Assembly (NCBI GenBank): GCA_016873525.1
Contig: VGXD01000107.1
Location: 1-6,860, forward strand
Direction of reading: 5' to 3'
Origin: Nitrospira sp.
GTDB lineage: Bacteria > Nitrospirota > Nitrospiria > Nitrospirales > Nitrospiraceae
Length of the DNA: 6,860 nt
In this document: in pieces, positions 5,741-6,860 of the stretch
Layout of the letters: every line of letters starts with the position of its first letter
Numbering within the stretch: the first letter of the stretch is position 1
Translations under genes and position numbers: made by a program
The notes under the pieces: generated by a model
What the model was told of the DNA's origin: nothing
The model's database searches: none
Seen by the model: the letters and a program-made list of their open reading frames with translations, nothing else

Positions 5741-6286
5741 ATGAACTTCTGTAGTCACTGCGGCAACCCGGTCGGGCTCAAGGTGCCGCCCGGCGACAAC
5801 CTGCCTCGCTTCGTCTGCGACACCTGCCAGGCCATCCATTATGTGAATCCCAAGGTCGTCGTGGGCTGTATTCCCGAATGGGACGGCCAAATCCTCCTCT
5901 GCCGCCGGGCCATCGAACCCCGCGTCGGGCTCTGGACCTTTCCCGCCGGCTTCATGGAAGCGGGGGAACATACGGCGGAAGCGGCGGCCAGAGAGACCTT
6001 CGAAGAAGCCCAGGCCGAGGTGGAGATTACCTCCCTCTACGCCGTCTTCAGCCTGCCGCACGTGAGCCAGATCTACGTGGTCTTTCGAGGCGCCATGCAC
6101 AAGCCGGAGTTCGGAGCGGGGAGCGAGAGCCTGGAGGTGCAGCTCTTCCCGCATGAAAAAATCCCCTGGGACGCCCTGGCCTTTCCGGTGATCCACGAAA
6201 CTTTGACCCGCTACGTCCAGGACCGGGATCGCGGCCAGTTCGACGTCCACCTCGGCGTCGTGGCAAAAACCCCGGATGGGTTCTGA
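5741..6286 (+). CDS. Nudix hydrolase with N-terminal zinc ribbon
   Basis: A 181-residue Nudix (nucleoside diphosphate linked to X) pyrophosphohydrolase; the substrate is not determinable here, with NAD(H)-like, ADP-ribose or FAD-type compounds all possible for zinc-ribbon members. The zinc ribbon is Cys4-x2-Cys7 and Cys26-x2-Cys29, followed by HYVNPKVVVGCIPEW (33-47), typical of the group. The Nudix box spans 70-92: Gly70, Glu76, then RETFEEAQA (84-92), with Mg2+-binding Glu85, Glu88 and Glu89 in place. The usual Gly near the end of the box is Gln91, as I recall also seeing non-Gly residues in this subgroup. An upstream in-frame GTG at 5699 exists, but ATG at 5741 gives MNFCSHCG, the usual start of relatives; its ribosome-binding site is weak. 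It is divergent from the HugZ-like gene and convergent with the peroxiredoxin, with a 19-base gap. Confidence 0.92.
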   Translation: MNFCSHCGNPVGLKVPPGDNLPRFVCDTCQAIHYVNPKVVVGCIPEWDGQILLCRRAIEPRVGLWTFPAGFMEAGEHTAEAAARETFEEAQAEVEITSLYAVFSLPHVSQIYVVFRGAMHKPEFGAGSESLEVQLFPHEKIPWDALAFPVIHETLTRYVQDRDRGQFDVHLGVVAKTPDGF

Positions 6287-6305
6287 CCGAGGCCAGTCCG
6301 GAGGC

Positions 6306-6779
6306 TTAGGAGCGGAGGATGTCCACCACCTCCTGCGCATGCTCCTTGACCTGCACGTTCGGAAAGATGGCCTTGAGCCGCCCGGCCTGGTCGATGACGA
6401 AGGTGCGGCGGCGAGGACCGGCCAAACGCGCCAGGGCCGGCACCAGCCCGATGACCGGCCAGGCAGCCCCATAGGCCCGCTGCACGACACCATCCCTGTC
6501 GCTCAGCAGGCGAAAGGGCAGGTTGAATTTCCTGATAAATTCTTGGTGCGAGGCTTGCCCGTCCGCGCTGACCCCCAGCACCACCGCGCCGGCCTGAGCC
6601 ATCGACTCACTCGCGTCCCGAAACCCGCAGGCCTCGATGGTGCAACCCGGCGTGTCGTCCTTCGGGTAAAAGTAGAGGACGACTTGTTTGCCGCGAAGCC
6701 CACGGAGCGACACAGGCCGGCCTGTGTCGTCCGGCAGGGTAAAGTCCGGCGCCTCCTGTCCTATCTGTAATCCAGCCAT
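6306..6779 (-). CDS. bcp: Thioredoxin-dependent thiol peroxidase, Bcp/PrxQ-type peroxiredoxin
   Basis: A 157-residue cytoplasmic peroxiredoxin that reduces hydrogen peroxide and organic hydroperoxides, recycled by thioredoxin. Its size fits Bcp of E. coli (156). The thioredoxin-like fold opens with GQEAPDFTLPD (7-17); the active site YPKDDTPGCTIEAC contains Pro39, Thr43 and peroxidatic Cys46 (PxxxTxxC), with the resolving cysteine Cys51 five residues on, the mark of the PrxQ/Bcp atypical 2-Cys type. Later conserved parts are GVSADG (69-74), LPFRLLSD (87-94) and RRTFVIDQAGRL (124-135). ATG at 6779 follows GGGAG with about a 9-base spacer. Upstream sequence to the window end (6780-6860) shows no other gene; a TACAGT hexamer at 6846-6851 might be a -10, but its -35 would be outside the window. 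Confidence 0.95.
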   Translation of the reverse strand: MAGLQIGQEAPDFTLPDDTGRPVSLRGLRGKQVVLYFYPKDDTPGCTIEACGFRDASESMAQAGAVVLGVSADGQASHQEFIRKFNLPFRLLSDRDGVVQRAYGAAWPVIGLVPALARLAGPRRRTFVIDQAGRLKAIFPNVQVKEHAQEVVDILRS

Positions 6780-6860
6780 TGGCTCTGGCTCCCTTCGTGA
6801 TGGTCTTCAATCCTAAAATCCGCTGCCAACCCCTGGCGCACCCGTACTGTACCTAGCCAG

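Noticed and set aside
5639..6493. Minus-strand 284-codon frame opposite the Nudix gene
   Set aside because: Antisense shadow; the plus strand encodes a full zinc ribbon and Nudix box.
6276..6770. Plus-strand 164-codon frame opposite the peroxiredoxin
   Set aside because: The minus strand carries the full Bcp active site; this frame has no motif.
6846..6860. Sequence CTAGGTACAGT on the minus strand, resembling a strong constitutive promoter -10 region
   Set aside because: The -35 would lie outside the window, so it cannot be assessed.
1..6860. CRISPR arrays, tRNA or rRNA genes, insertion-sequence ends
   Set aside because: No spaced repeats, no RNA gene signature and no transposase or terminal inverted repeats were seen on either strand.

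Overview
The window looks like bacterial chromosome of fairly high G+C, cut at its left edge by a Type II restriction-modification (R-M) system. The right-hand genes (EttA-type ABC-F protein, DUF3568-like lipoprotein, HugZ-like protein, zinc-ribbon Nudix hydrolase, Bcp/PrxQ peroxiredoxin) suggest a Gram-negative environmental bacterium. A Nitrospira-like (Nitrospirota) host is my best guess, from general impression only. Nothing in the window proves the taxon.

Layout. Bases 1-2034, minus strand: an adenine-N6 methyltransferase of the Eco57I-like/M.PstI-M.BsuBI type, followed through a TGATG overlap by the N-terminal half of a BsuBI/PstI-family restriction endonuclease that runs off the left edge. 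This block is visibly poorer in G+C (hand counts: 45% at 541-600, 43% at 1081-1140) than the right-hand genes (62% at 3001-3060, 72% at 5761-5820), which fits an acquired defence module. Bases 2035-2378 are a leader/intergenic stretch. It holds a weak small ORF, an intrinsic terminator reading leftward, a competing hairpin that overlaps it, a 7-bp-arm palindrome and a promoter-like sequence.

Bases 2379-4061, minus: ettA. Bases 4248-4769, plus: a DUF3568-like lipoprotein, divergent from ettA. Bases 4774-5556, minus: a HugZ-like PNPOx/DUF2470 protein, convergent with the lipoprotein and separated from it by only 4 bases. Bases 5741-6286, plus: a zinc-ribbon Nudix hydrolase, divergent from the HugZ-like gene. 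Bases 6306-6779, minus: a Bcp/PrxQ peroxiredoxin, convergent with the Nudix gene.

The right-hand genes are mostly single transcription units in alternating orientation, not one operon. Three of them (HugZ-like, Nudix, peroxiredoxin) could share a housekeeping or oxidative-stress theme, but that is inference. The most striking non-coding signal is a 33-base element matching at 26 of 33 positions without gaps upstream of both ettA and the HugZ-like gene, in the same orientation relative to each. It has the layout of a promoter (TTGTGA, 17 bases, TAAKGT). The R-M system is a known family; what may be new is its leader, where the terminator and an alternative hairpin exclude each other.
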